From SURF-21 sp964510515 (GTDB lineage Bacteria > Actinomycetota > Geothermincolia > Geothermincolales > RBG-13-55-18): a DNA stretch of 64,000 bases. Both the position numbers and the translations under genes were made by a program. The notes below the pieces were generated by a model. That model was not told the origin of the DNA, made no database searches, and was given only the letters and a program-made list of their open reading frames with translations. Positions 1 through 8,788 of the stretch are shown here, in pieces (the stretch's first letter is position 1; every line of letters begins with the position of its first letter). The DNA lies in the NCBI GenBank assembly GCA_964510515.1, contig CAZEAU010000005.1:1-64000 (forward strand), read 5' to 3'.

Positions 1-34
1 AGTGGTCTCTCCTCTTTTTCCTTCTAAGACCTGC

Positions 35-496
35 CTACGAAAGAATTACAGCAACTGATGCATGTTGCGCATGGACGGTATAGTACTTAACCCCATGATC
101 ATAGAGTTTCAGAACTGGGATGGGGCTGAGAGATCCAGGGGTGGCCCCCGAGGTATAGGTTATCTCGTAGGTGGCGTCCAGCGCCTGCGGCGGATCGGTC
201 ACCAGCAGGAAGGCCAGGGGGCTTTTGAGGTAGCGCTTCTTGGAGGTGACCGGGAGGCGCTCGAGGTCGCGCAGGGTGCGGATGCTCTCGACGGCCACCT
301 TCTCCCGCTTGAAGAGGTCGCGGTAATAGGGGCCGGCCGCGGCCACCAGCTCCAGCTGCCTGCGCAGGTTGCGCTCCTGCAGCGTCCGCAGCGAGTCCTC
401 GTCCATCCACAGGGGATTGCCGCCGTCGCGGGCGTAAGCGGGCCAGGCGGCCACGAACTCCCGCACCCGCTGCGGAGATATTTCGCCGATCCTCAT
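35..496 (-). pseudogene. Truncated phenylacetate-CoA-ligase-like adenylate-forming enzyme (N-terminal fragment)
   Basis: A 153-codon minus-strand frame resembling the N-terminal third of phenylacetate-CoA-ligase-type enzymes, which activate a carboxylic acid with ATP and then CoA. Visible are an N-terminal helix ending in PYYRDLF, the LPVTSKK segment and the nucleotide-binding core YTSGAT near residues 113-118. Intact relatives are about 430 residues or more; here recognisable homology fades shortly after the core and a TAG follows. The ATG start is supported by AGGGAGGAAG at about 503-513. Bases 1-130 are clearly poorer in G+C than the neighbourhood, so the 3' part may have been replaced. 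The gene is head to head with another truncated gene. A contig-edge artefact or a local rearrangement could both explain this. The family call is reasonable; the substrate is unknown. Confidence 0.55.
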
Positions 497-516
497 AGGC
501 CGAGCTTCCTCCCTGC

Positions 517-1194
517 ATGGATAACCTCAGGGAGGCCAAAGCCCTGTACGGTTTCTCGGCCACCGTTACCCGCCACAACTCCGACCTGCTCGCGGCGGAC
601 GAATTCGTCGAGCACTACATGGACGGGAAGGGATGTTTCATCGGCTGGTACTTCCAATACATGCCCATCGGCACCAGGCCGTCTCTGGAGCTGATGACCA
701 CCCCGGAGCAGCGCATACAACGCCTGGAACGGGTGACCCGCATGCGCAGGGAGAAGAGGGCGCTCATCTCCGACTTCTGGTGCGACGGCCCCCTGGTGGG
801 CGGATGCCTCGCCGCGGGGCAGCGCTATCTTCATATCACCCAGGACGGCGACGTGGAGCCGTGCGTGTTCGTCCACTTCGCCGTGGACAACATAAAGGAG
901 AAGAGCCTCCCGGAGGTGCTCGAGTCCGACTTCTTCCGGGGCATCAGGGAGCGCGCGCCGTATCACCCCAACCTGTTGAGGCCATGCATGGTAATCGATC
1001 ACCCGTACGTGTTGCGGGAATGCGTGGAGCGCTATGGGGCGCATCCCACCCATGCGGAGGCCGAGGGCGTCATCGGGGAGCTGGCCCCGGACCTGGACCG
1101 CTACGGCGAGGAATACGGGCGACTGGCCGATCCCGTATGGGAGGAGCGCTACCGGGATACCGCGGTTGAACTGCAACGTTTCGGTATCGCCTGA
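517..1194 (+). pseudogene. Radical SAM protein, C-terminal portion only (5' truncated)
   Basis: 225 codons that look like the C-terminal half of a radical-SAM enzyme. The frame enters in the middle of the barrel (LYGFSATVTRHNSDL) and carries a SPASM-like set of cysteines (Cys89, Cys97, Cys116, plus LLRPCMV). No CxxxCxxC cluster motif for the S-adenosylmethionine-binding Fe-S centre is present, and the in-frame sequence upstream reaches a TAG at 496-498 after only six codons. The apparent ATG is therefore probably an internal methionine. The 5' end abuts the start region of the divergent ligase fragment, so the N-terminal domain was lost or is misassembled. A perfect hairpin follows the stop. 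Without the cluster motif this piece cannot be an active radical-SAM enzyme alone. Confidence 0.6.
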
Positions 1195-1210
1195 AATCGG
1201 GCTGAAATCG

Positions 1211-1239
1211 AAGGGGCCGCCCGGCGCGAGCGGCCCCTT
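1211..1239 (+). terminator. Hairpin terminator after the radical-SAM fragment
   Basis: Perfect 10-base inverted repeat AAGGGGCCGC / GCGGCCCCTT with a 9-base loop, 16 bases after the stop at 1194. No clear T-tract follows, so it is a hairpin of the type common in G+C-rich genomes. Confidence 0.55.
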
Positions 1240-1395
1240 CCGCTTGCGGCGGCAAGGAGGCTCTGGGCGTTTCTAAGCCGGGTGAGGGGACTTGGTTCCG
1301 AGCATGGCCATAGGGGGGTCATGAGGGGAGGCCAACGGGGGGAGGGGGGCGAATGATAGAATGACCCTGAGGACGGAGAAGGAAGGCGAAGGCGC

Positions 1396-2361
1396 ATGGA
1401 CGACCTTTTCTTTGACGACGGCTGGCTCGCGGAGCTCTTGAGGCAGGCGGGAGTGCCGGACGAAGTTAAAGGGAAGGTGAGGGAGGGGATGCGTTCGCAA
1501 CCCGGCGGCCAGGGCCGGTGGGGCAAGGACTGGCGGGAGATAGAGGGGCTGCTGGCCGCGGGCGAGGTAGGCGGGGCACTGCGGGCGGCGATGCGCTCCC
1601 TGGACGGCGCGATGGAGGTCTTGAGCGGGCTGCTGGGGGAGGAAGAGGCGGTGATGGAGAGGCCCTTCAGCCCCTTCATGCTGCGCGGCCGCGAGATAGG
1701 CAGGGTGCTGCATCCCCGGGAGGACCTGCAGGAGCTCGTGCACTCCGATGATGACCTGGATGCGGTGATAAGCCTGGAGATGATAAACGATGCCCGCCGC
1801 CTGCTGGCGAGCTGGGGGGCGGAGGTGGGGGGCGCGTCGCCTTTACGGCTCATCCGCGGGCTCGAGCAGGACCTCGAGGAGCTGCGCCGCAGCCAGGCGG
1901 CATTCCAGGCGGATGGCCTCCGCGGGGACGTGGATATGGATATGGAGAAGGAGATGGAGGAAGCGGACAGGTTCGCGACCCTGGCTACGCGTTTTGCCCG
2001 CGACCTCCTGGACCTGCACCTGCTGAACGCGGCGAACCCGGAGGTGGAGATACGCTTCCGCCTGCTGTGGGAGACGGTGCGCCGGCTGCGGCGTGACGGG
2101 GAGATGTCCGCGGCCGCATTCGAGGCCCTGCAGGTCTTCGAGGAGGCCCTGGGGCTTGCCGGGCTGGGGGGCGGGGAACTCCTGCACCGGATCGACCTGC
2201 TGTACGATGCCTTCGGAGAAGCCGAGGAACTGCGCCACGCCGCGGACCGCCTCGTCTCCGTCTTGCGCGACGGGGAGGAGAGCCTGCGGCCCGAGGAGGG
2301 GCGCGCCTGCATAGATGCCATGGAATCGGCCCTGGGGGACATCGGCCTGCGGGTGAGCTGA
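1396..2361 (+). CDS. Hypothetical acidic helical protein
   Basis: 321-residue protein of unknown function that I do not recognise. It starts at an ATG with GGAAGG about nine bases upstream. The sequence is rich in Glu, Asp, Leu and Arg, predicted mostly alpha-helical, with no signal peptide or membrane segment. A strongly charged stretch near residues 178-192 (DVDMDMEKEMEEADRF) may be a helical linker. Codon use and base composition match the neighbours, and the frame runs into the next gene with a 25-base gap, so it is probably a real cytoplasmic protein co-transcribed with the DHH-CBS-nucleotidyltransferase downstream. No catalytic motif is evident. Confidence 0.7.
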   Translation: MDDLFFDDGWLAELLRQAGVPDEVKGKVREGMRSQPGGQGRWGKDWREIEGLLAAGEVGGALRAAMRSLDGAMEVLSGLLGEEEAVMERPFSPFMLRGREIGRVLHPREDLQELVHSDDDLDAVISLEMINDARRLLASWGAEVGGASPLRLIRGLEQDLEELRRSQAAFQADGLRGDVDMDMEKEMEEADRFATLATRFARDLLDLHLLNAANPEVEIRFRLLWETVRRLRRDGEMSAAAFEALQVFEEALGLAGLGGGELLHRIDLLYDAFGEAEELRHAADRLVSVLRDGEESLRPEEGRACIDAMESALGDIGLRVS

Positions 2362-2386
2362 ACCTGGACGCCGGGAGGGTCTGTCC

Positions 2387-5014
2387 GTGGACGTGATCTT
2401 GGGACACATTAACGCCGACTTCGACGCCCTGGCCTCGATGGCCGCGGCGAAGAAGCTCTACCCCGAGGCGGCGATGGTCTTCGCGGGCGCCGTCAACCGC
2501 AACGTGCGCGAATTCATCGCCCTGCACGGTGACGTGCTCGAGTTCGTGCACCCACGGGCGCTCGACGTGGAGGCGGTGAAGCGCCTCATCGTGGTCGACA
2601 ACCGCGTCGCGGCGAGGCTGGGTGAATTCGGGGACCTCCCCGGCCGGGAGGGGATCGAGGTGTTCGTCTACGACCACCATCCCCCGTCTCCCCGGGATAT
2701 GCAGGGCATACGTGACCACAGCGAGCCGCTGGGGGCGACCACCACCCTGCTGCTCAAGTTCATTCGCAGCCAGGGCATGGAGATAACTCCCTTCGAGGCC
2801 ACCCTCTTCGCGCTGGGGATACACGAGGACACGGGGTCTCTCACCTATGCGGGCACCACCCACGAGGACGCCGAAGCGCTTTCCTACCTCATGCGCGAGG
2901 GGGCCAACCTGGGGGTGGTGGCGCGGTTCCTCAACCCCCACCTCACCCCGCCGCAGCATGAACTGATGAAGAGGCTGCTGACCGGGCTGGAGTATCAGCA
3001 CGTGCGGGGCATTTTGGTGGGGCTGGCCACCGCTGGTGCGGACGAATACGTGGAGGGGGTGTCCCTGGTCGCCGGCAAGCTGGCGGAGCTGGAGAACATC
3101 GACGTCCTCTTCGCCGCCTGCGAGATGCAGGGCAGGGTGGTGCTGGTCGGGCTCTCCCGCATCGAGCAGGTGGACGTGGACCACGTGCTGAGCGGCCTGG
3201 GGGGAGGCGGGCACGCCGCGGCGGGCTCGGCGACGATGAAGGGGGTGAGCCTCGGGGAGGCGAAAGAGCGCTTGCTGGAGATGCTCCGGGCCAGGGTGCG
3301 ACCCCTGGTCACGGCGGCAGAGATCATGAGCGGGCCGGTGAAGACCATCAGCGAGGAGACCCCCATCGCCGAGGCCTCCCGGCGCATGCGGCGCACGGGA
3401 CACACCGCCTTCCCGGTGGTCGACGAGGACGGCATGCTCTCCGGTATCATCTCGCGCAAGGACCTGGACAAGGCCGGGCGCCACGGACTGGGGCATGCCC
3501 CGGTCAAGGGCTTCATGTCGCGCAACCTCATCTCCGTGCGGGAGGGCGCGTCCCTGCAGGAGATACAGGCGCTGATGACCGGCAACGCCATCGGGCGGGT
3601 CCCGGTGGTCAAGGCGGGCAGGGTGGTGGGCATCGTAACGCGCAAGGACGTCATCCGTGCCCTGCACGGCTCGGACTACCTGCGGGGAGTCGCCCCCCCC
3701 GGCAAGGTGCCGGGTTATTCCCGCGCGGAGGTACTGGAGCTCATACAGGGCAGCCTGCCCGGGGAGATGCAGGCGCTCCTGCGCGCCATATCGCGCACGG
3801 CCGAGGCCGGCGGCTACGGCGTGTTTTTGGTGGGAGGGGTGGTGCGGGACCTGCTACTGGGGGTGCCCAACCTGGACCTGGACATCGTGGTCGAGGGGGC
3901 GGGCATCGAGTTCGCGCGCCGGCTGTCGCGCGCCCTCAAGGGGCGCATGAGGAGCCATCGCAAGTTCGCCACCGCGGTGGTCATCCTCCCCAACGGACGC
4001 AGGATAGACGTGGCCACCGCGCGCACCGAGTTCTACGAATACCCCGCCGCGCTCCCGACGGTCGAGATGTCTTCGGTGCGGCAGGACCTCTTCCGCCGTG
4101 ATTTCACCATCAACGCCATGGCCGTGGCCCTGAGCGGCGACCGCTTCGGGGAGCTGCTCGATTTCTTCGGGGGCCTGCGCGACCTGCAGCGCCGCCAGAT
4201 CCGCATCCTGCACAACCTGAGCTTCGTGGAGGACCCCACGCGCATATTCCGCGCCGTGCGCTTCGAGCAGCGCTACGGCTTCGCGCTGGAGAGCCAGACG
4301 GAGGTGCTGGCCAGGAGGGCCATCGAGATGGAGGTGGTGGGAAAGCTGACCAACGCCAGGGTGCGCGACGAGCTCATCGACATCTGCTCCGAGCCCTGCC
4401 CGCTGCCCCTGCGGGCGGTGGAGCGCCTCGGCGACCTGGGCGCGCTGCGCTCGCTTCACCCCGAGCTGGCGGTGAGCGAGGCCATGCGCGCCCGCTACCG
4501 CCTGCTGGAGAGGCATATGGACGCAGCGCTGGAGCTGTTGGGCCCGGGCGTGAAGAGGTGGGTGCCGGCCATCTCCGCCATGCTGGGGGACCTCTCCCAT
4601 CTCGAGGCGGAGAAGTGGTGCCACCTCATGCGCTTCCGGCGCGAGGACGCGCAGGCCATAGGCCAGTGCCTGGAGCGGGTGCCCGAGGCCATCGCCACGC
4701 TCGCCGCCCGGGCGCCCCGCCCCAGCGAGGTGGCGGAGCGCCTTGACCCCCTGGCGGACGAGGCCTTAGCATACCTCTATGTGTCGGCGGGCCCGGAAAT
4801 ACGCGATTACCTCGTGACTTATGTGAATATATGGAAGAACATGGAACTGGAGATAAGCGGCAACGACCTCGCGGAGCTGGGCCTGCAGCCCTCCCGGGCC
4901 TATGGCGACATCCTCGCGGCGGTGCGGGCGGAGAAGCTCGACGGCCGGGTGAGTGGCCGCGAGCAGGAGCTGCGGATGGCGCGCGCGCTGGTGGAGAGGG
5001 CGCGGGAGGGCTGA
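2387..5014 (+). CDS. DHH phosphoesterase-CBS-tRNA nucleotidyltransferase (poly(A) polymerase family) fusion
   Basis: 875-residue three-part enzyme. Residues 1 to about 305 form a DHH/DHHA1 phosphoesterase domain (GHINADFDALAS near the start, DHHP near 105). About 306-430 is a pair of CBS domains (AAEIMSGPVKTIS and VKGFMSRNLISVRE), which usually bind adenine nucleotides. About 460-875 is a class II nucleotidyltransferase head (VFLVGGVVRDLLLG, then the metal-binding DLD) with the tRNA-nucleotidyltransferase body. Family knowledge: such fusions are usually annotated as A-adding or CCA-adding tRNA enzymes, and DHH domains hydrolyse short oligonucleotides or cyclic dinucleotides. Which nucleotides are added cannot be read from sequence. 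Start is GTG with GGGAGGGT upstream. The stop is followed after one base by the GTG of the protease gene. Confidence 0.88.
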   Translation: MDVILGHINADFDALASMAAAKKLYPEAAMVFAGAVNRNVREFIALHGDVLEFVHPRALDVEAVKRLIVVDNRVAARLGEFGDLPGREGIEVFVYDHHPPSPRDMQGIRDHSEPLGATTTLLLKFIRSQGMEITPFEATLFALGIHEDTGSLTYAGTTHEDAEALSYLMREGANLGVVARFLNPHLTPPQHELMKRLLTGLEYQHVRGILVGLATAGADEYVEGVSLVAGKLAELENIDVLFAACEMQGRVVLVGLSRIEQVDVDHVLSGLGGGGHAAAGSATMKGVSLGEAKERLLEMLRARVRPLVTAAEIMSGPVKTISEETPIAEASRRMRRTGHTAFPVVDEDGMLSGIISRKDLDKAGRHGLGHAPVKGFMSRNLISVREGASLQEIQALMTGNAIGRVPVVKAGRVVGIVTRKDVIRALHGSDYLRGVAPPGKVPGYSRAEVLELIQGSLPGEMQALLRAISRTAEAGGYGVFLVGGVVRDLLLGVPNLDLDIVVEGAGIEFARRLSRALKGRMRSHRKFATAVVILPNGRRIDVATARTEFYEYPAALPTVEMSSVRQDLFRRDFTINAMAVALSGDRFGELLDFFGGLRDLQRRQIRILHNLSFVEDPTRIFRAVRFEQRYGFALESQTEVLARRAIEMEVVGKLTNARVRDELIDICSEPCPLPLRAVERLGDLGALRSLHPELAVSEAMRARYRLLERHMDAALELLGPGVKRWVPAISAMLGDLSHLEAEKWCHLMRFRREDAQAIGQCLERVPEAIATLAARAPRPSEVAERLDPLADEALAYLYVSAGPEIRDYLVTYVNIWKNMELEISGNDLAELGLQPSRAYGDILAAVRAEKLDGRVSGREQELRMARALVERAREG

Positions 5015-5015
5015 T

Positions 5016-5675
5016 GTGCTGAGCGACTGGGAAAGAGCCCTGTACATGCTGCTGGGCCTGATCATCGGGGTCATCGTGCACGAATACATGCACGGCTACG
5101 TGGCCTACCGCATGGGGGACGCCACCGCCAAGAGGGCCGGGCGCCTGACGCTGGACCCCATGGCGCACATTGACCCCTTCGGGACCCTCATCCTGCCAGG
5201 CATGCTTTTTCTCATGAGCATCATGGGCTACGGCACCTTCATCATCGGCTACGCCAAGCCGGTGCCTATCAACCCCTTTCTCTTCCGCAAGCCGCGGGGT
5301 ATCGTCTGGGTCTCGCTGGCGGGCCCGCTCTCCAACCTCGCCCTGGCCACGCTCTTCATCGGGATGATCAAGCTCTTGACCCTGGCGGAGGGGGGGGCGA
5401 CCCTGCAACGAGCCATCTACACCTGCATCTTCGTGGCTTATATAAATATTCTCCTCTTCGTCTTCAACCTCATCCCCATCCCTCCCCTGGACGGCTCGCG
5501 CATCCTGGGCTACTTCCTGCGCGGCGAGGCCAAGCGGATGTACACCGCCATCGAGCCCTACGGCTTCGTCATCGTGCTGCTGCTGGTCATGCTCTTCGGC
5601 TTCCGGCTCGGGGGGGTGGTCGGCGGCGTCGCCAACCTGCTCTTCGCCATGTTCGGCCTGCCCTACCGGTTCTGA
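5016..5675 (+). CDS. Site-2 protease family (M50) membrane metalloprotease
   Basis: 219-residue polytopic membrane protein. The first transmembrane helix carries the zinc-binding HEYMH (HExxH, residues 22-26). A later helix has the third ligand in NLIPIPPLDGSR, the family's NPxPxxDG-type motif. About five hydrophobic segments are visible. It lacks PDZ and CBS domains, so it belongs to the short 'Rv-type/YwhC-like' group. I chose the GTG at 5016, one base after the preceding stop, because the longer frame begins inside the upstream gene with an unrelated Arg-rich leader. It is likely translationally coupled to the upstream fusion protein. The substrate is unknown. Confidence 0.88.
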   Translation: MLSDWERALYMLLGLIIGVIVHEYMHGYVAYRMGDATAKRAGRLTLDPMAHIDPFGTLILPGMLFLMSIMGYGTFIIGYAKPVPINPFLFRKPRGIVWVSLAGPLSNLALATLFIGMIKLLTLAEGGATLQRAIYTCIFVAYINILLFVFNLIPIPPLDGSRILGYFLRGEAKRMYTAIEPYGFVIVLLLVMLFGFRLGGVVGGVANLLFAMFGLPYRF

Positions 5676-5677
5676 CC

Positions 5678-6220
5678 ATGAACACCTGGCGCAACCTGCC
5701 CGGCAAGGCGTTCGTGGCCATGTCCGCCCTGGACCCGCGGCTGCGCGCCCGCGCCCGCCGGGCCGCGGGGTCGCTCTCCCGCAACGAGGCCGCGCTCTTC
5801 CTCTCCCTGTCCCGCTACGACCTCGCCCACTCCCTCGCCGTGGCCGCCCGGCTCGCGGACGACCCGGCGCTGCGCAAGGCGGGCCTCCTGCACGACAGCG
5901 GCAAGCTGCGGAGCGAGCTCGGGCTGGGCACACGCTTCCTGCTCACCGCCCTGGAGATCTGCCGCCCCTCGCTCCTGGCCCGCCTCTACGCGCGCGTGGA
6001 GGGGAAGGCGAGAGGGAGCTCCGCCCTGCAGCGCATGGCCGGCCTGCGCAGGGGGTGGAGGAGGGGCCTTTACGTGCAGGCCCACCACGCCGAGATCGCG
6101 GCCGAACTGCTCCGCGCCGGCGGGAGCGAGGCCGGGGTGGTGGAGCTGGTCGCCTCCCATCAGGGAGAGCCGCGAGGGCCGGGGCAGAGGCGCTTGCGGG
6201 AGGCGGATGATTCCCTGTGA
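5678..6220 (+). CDS. HD-domain protein (putative metal-dependent phosphohydrolase)
   Basis: 180-residue protein with an HD-type metal-binding pattern: His51 in YDLAHSLAVA, the doublet His72-Asp73 in GLLHDSGKL, and later histidines in VQAHHAEIAAELL and VASHQGE. HD proteins typically hydrolyse nucleotides or phosphate esters; the substrate here is unknown. It starts two bases after the protease stop, and its end overlaps possible upstream starts of trpS, so it sits in the same transcription unit. Confidence 0.75.
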   Translation: MNTWRNLPGKAFVAMSALDPRLRARARRAAGSLSRNEAALFLSLSRYDLAHSLAVAARLADDPALRKAGLLHDSGKLRSELGLGTRFLLTALEICRPSLLARLYARVEGKARGSSALQRMAGLRRGWRRGLYVQAHHAEIAAELLRAGGSEAGVVELVASHQGEPRGPGQRRLREADDSL

Positions 6221-6338
6221 GGGCCGGCTCCCGGCGCCGGGCATGGGCACGAGGTCTGAAGCACGCCGATATGGAATAATGGATAAGGGCATCGAGGCGG
6301 CGCCCGGCGAGCGGGCGCGCGGGAGGAGAGGAGAGGAC

Positions 6339-7319
6339 TTGGCGCGAAGGATACTCACCGGCTACCGCCCCACGGGGAGACTGCACCTGGGGCACCTGCA
6401 CGGCAACCTCAAGCAGATGATAGCCCTGCAGGAGGAGGCGGAATGCTTTTTCTTCATCGCGGACTGGCATGCCCTGACCACCGATTACGCGGACCCCTCG
6501 CATATGCGCGCCTACACCGAGGACATGGTGCTGGACTGGCTGGCGGCGGGCATCGACCCGGAGAAGGCGGTCATCTACCGCCAGTCGGACCTGCCCGAGG
6601 TGGCGGAGTTCCAGCTCTACCTGTCCATGATCACGCCGCTGGGATGGCTGCAGCGGGTTCCATCCTTCAAGGAGCAGCAGGAGCAGCTGGGCCATAAGGA
6701 CATAGCCACCCACGGATTCCTCGGCTACCCGCTCCTGCAGGCCGCGGACATCCTCATCGTGCGCGCGGACGGGGTGCCGGTGGGGGAGGACCAGCTTCCG
6801 CACCTGGAGCTCACGCGGGAGATAGCCAGGAGGTTCAACCACCTCTACGCGGCGGACTTGAAGGAACCCCGCTCATTGCTCTCGAACAGCCCCCGCATAC
6901 CCGGCACCGACGGGCGCAAGATGAGCAAGAGCTACGGCAACCACATCTCCCTCACCGACCCCCCGGAGGAGATCAAAAGGAAGGTGCTCTCCATGCTCAC
7001 CGACCCCGCGAGGAGGACGCGCAAGGACCCGGGGGAGCCCGAGAAGTGCAGCGCCTTCCAGCTGCACAAGGTGTACACCCGGGACCGCCTGGAGGAGGTC
7101 GCGGACAAGTGCCGCGGCGCGGGCTGGGGATGCGTGGAGTGCAAGAGCATACTGGCGGAGAGGGTGGTGGAGTCGCTTCTCCCCTTGCAGGAGAGGCGCC
7201 GTGAGCTGGAGGCGAGGCAGGGTTACGCGTGGCAGGTCCTCGCGGGCGGCCTGGCCAGGGTGGAGCCGGTCGCCCGCGGGATGCTGCGGGAAGTGCGCGC
7301 GCGCATGGGCATAGAGTGA
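6339..7319 (+). CDS. trpS: Tryptophanyl-tRNA synthetase
   Basis: Class I aminoacyl-tRNA synthetase charging tRNA-Trp. The signature HLGH (HIGH-type) lies in TGRLHLGHLHGN near the N-terminus, and KMSKS is in GRKMSKSYGN. The usual length is about 330 residues. I chose the TTG at 6339, giving 326 residues starting (M)ARRILTGYRPTG, because GGGAGGAGAGGAGAGG lies just upstream and family members start here. An ATG at 6279 in the same frame has no Shine-Dalgarno sequence. It precedes scpA by ten bases, and trpS beside scpAB is a common bacterial arrangement. Confidence 0.95.
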   Translation: MARRILTGYRPTGRLHLGHLHGNLKQMIALQEEAECFFFIADWHALTTDYADPSHMRAYTEDMVLDWLAAGIDPEKAVIYRQSDLPEVAEFQLYLSMITPLGWLQRVPSFKEQQEQLGHKDIATHGFLGYPLLQAADILIVRADGVPVGEDQLPHLELTREIARRFNHLYAADLKEPRSLLSNSPRIPGTDGRKMSKSYGNHISLTDPPEEIKRKVLSMLTDPARRTRKDPGEPEKCSAFQLHKVYTRDRLEEVADKCRGAGWGCVECKSILAERVVESLLPLQERRRELEARQGYAWQVLAGGLARVEPVARGMLREVRARMGIE

Positions 7320-7329
7320 GAGGAGCGGT

Positions 7330-8052
7330 GTGCCCTACCAGGTCAAACTGGAGATGTTCGAAGGCCCCCTGGACCTGCTCCTGCACCTCATAGGGCGCCG
7401 GGAGATAGACATCTACGAGGTCTGCATCGCGGAGATCGCGGACGAATACCTCGCCTACATAGAGGGCATGCGCGAGCTGGACCTGGAGGTGGCGAGCGAG
7501 TTTCTTCTCATCGCCGCCACTCTGCTCAAGCTGAAGTCGGATCATCTCCTACCGGAGACGGAGAAGGAGGCCGAGGACCTCACGCCCTCCGAGCTGCGCG
7601 AGGAACTCCTGTGGAGGCTGGTGGAATACCAGAAATTCCGCAACGCGGCCGCGGAGATGGAAGGACGCCTGCAGCGCGAGGAGAGGTATTACTATCGGGA
7701 AGTGGACCTCGAGGACCCCTTCCGCAAGGTCATGCCCGACGTGCTGCGCGGCCTGACCCTGGAGAGGCTGTCGCGCGCCGCCCGCGAGCTGGTGGAGCCG
7801 GAGGCGGCGCTGGACGTCTCCTACATCGCCCCCATCAGGATAAACGTCTCCGATTTCATGCAGCGCGTGCGGGAGGTGCTGGCGCTGAACGGGAGGACTT
7901 CATACCGCGAGTTGACGGCGGAATGCGCTCTGCGGGTCGAACTCATCGCCGTCTTCCTGGCGCTCCTCGAGCTCTACAAGCACGAGGAGGTCGATATCCG
8001 GCAGTCTGGCCGCTTCGGGGACATCATGGTCTATGCGACGGGAGAAAACTGA
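7330..8052 (+). CDS. scpA: Segregation and condensation protein A (kleisin)
   Basis: 240-residue kleisin subunit of the bacterial SMC-ScpAB condensin. The hallmark N-terminal FEGPLDLLLHLIG is clear, followed by the LATEYL-like helix (ADEYLAYIEGM) and the C-terminal winged helix (FLALLELYKHEEVDIRQ). ScpA bridges the heads of an SMC dimer and helps separate chromosomes. Start is GTG at 7330 with AGAGGAG upstream. scpB follows immediately, supporting co-expression of the two subunits. No smc gene is in the window. Confidence 0.96.
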   Translation: MPYQVKLEMFEGPLDLLLHLIGRREIDIYEVCIAEIADEYLAYIEGMRELDLEVASEFLLIAATLLKLKSDHLLPETEKEAEDLTPSELREELLWRLVEYQKFRNAAAEMEGRLQREERYYYREVDLEDPFRKVMPDVLRGLTLERLSRAARELVEPEAALDVSYIAPIRINVSDFMQRVREVLALNGRTSYRELTAECALRVELIAVFLALLELYKHEEVDIRQSGRFGDIMVYATGEN

Positions 8053-8053
8053 C

Positions 8054-8788
8054 ATGGAGATCAAACCTATCGGGGACAGGCTGTGGCGCACGCGGGCGCA
8101 AGGAGAGGACGTGCAGGAAATGGCGGGGGTCAAGGGGGCGCTCGAGGCCATGCTCTTCGTGGCCGGCGACCCCCTCATGCCGCGGCAGCTGGCGACCGCC
8201 CTGGAGTGCGGCGAGGGCCTGGTCCTCTCCGCGCTGCAGGAGTTGCGCGAGGAATACCTGGCCGACGACCGCGGTATGCAGCTCAGGGAGGTGGGAGGCG
8301 GCTGGCGCATGCACACCCATCCCGCCTATGCCGCGCCCATTGAAAGGCTGCTGCTTTCCTCGCGCAGGACCCGCCTCACGCGTGCCGCGGTGGAGACGCT
8401 GGCCATAATCGCCTACCTGCAGCCCATCACGCGCGGCCAGATCGCCAACCTGCGCGGCGTGCAGTCGGAGAACATGGTCAAGGCCCTGGAGGAGCAGGGG
8501 CTGGTGGCCGAGGGCGGCAAGGAAAGGGCGCCCGGCGGGCCGGCCCTTTACGTCACCACCGACAGGTTCCTCGAACGATTCGGCCTGAACGGCCTGGACG
8601 GGCTGCCGCCGCTGCAGGATTTCGCGCCCGACGAGGAGGCGGTGAGGCGCATCGCCAGCTCCCTCAGCGGGGAGCCGGCGGGGGAGGAAGAGGGCGCATC
8701 CCTTGGGGAGGAAGCGGCGGAGGGAGAAATGCCCGGCGGGGAAAGCCCCGCGCGGGGGGGAGACGGAAGCGAGGGAGCGGGGGATTGA
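8054..8788 (+). CDS. scpB: Segregation and condensation protein B
   Basis: Winged-helix partner of ScpA in the SMC complex. The typical core is visible: ALEAMLFVAGDPL, then the conserved segment TLAIIAYLQPITRGQI and the LRGV loop. The C-terminal 60 residues are a low-complexity Gly/Glu-rich tail, not part of the fold. I chose ATG 8054 (GGGAG about nine bases upstream), one base after the scpA stop; an ATG at 8033 inside scpA is possible. The stop overlaps the TTG of the next gene. Confidence 0.94.
   Translation: MEIKPIGDRLWRTRAQGEDVQEMAGVKGALEAMLFVAGDPLMPRQLATALECGEGLVLSALQELREEYLADDRGMQLREVGGGWRMHTHPAYAAPIERLLLSSRRTRLTRAAVETLAIIAYLQPITRGQIANLRGVQSENMVKALEEQGLVAEGGKERAPGGPALYVTTDRFLERFGLNGLDGLPPLQDFAPDEEAVRRIASSLSGEPAGEEEGASLGEEAAEGEMPGGESPARGGDGSEGAGD

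Noticed and set aside
517..1194. Functional radical-SAM partner for the AMMECR1/MEMO pair
   Set aside because: Lacks the CxxxCxxC motif and is truncated; distant from the pair.
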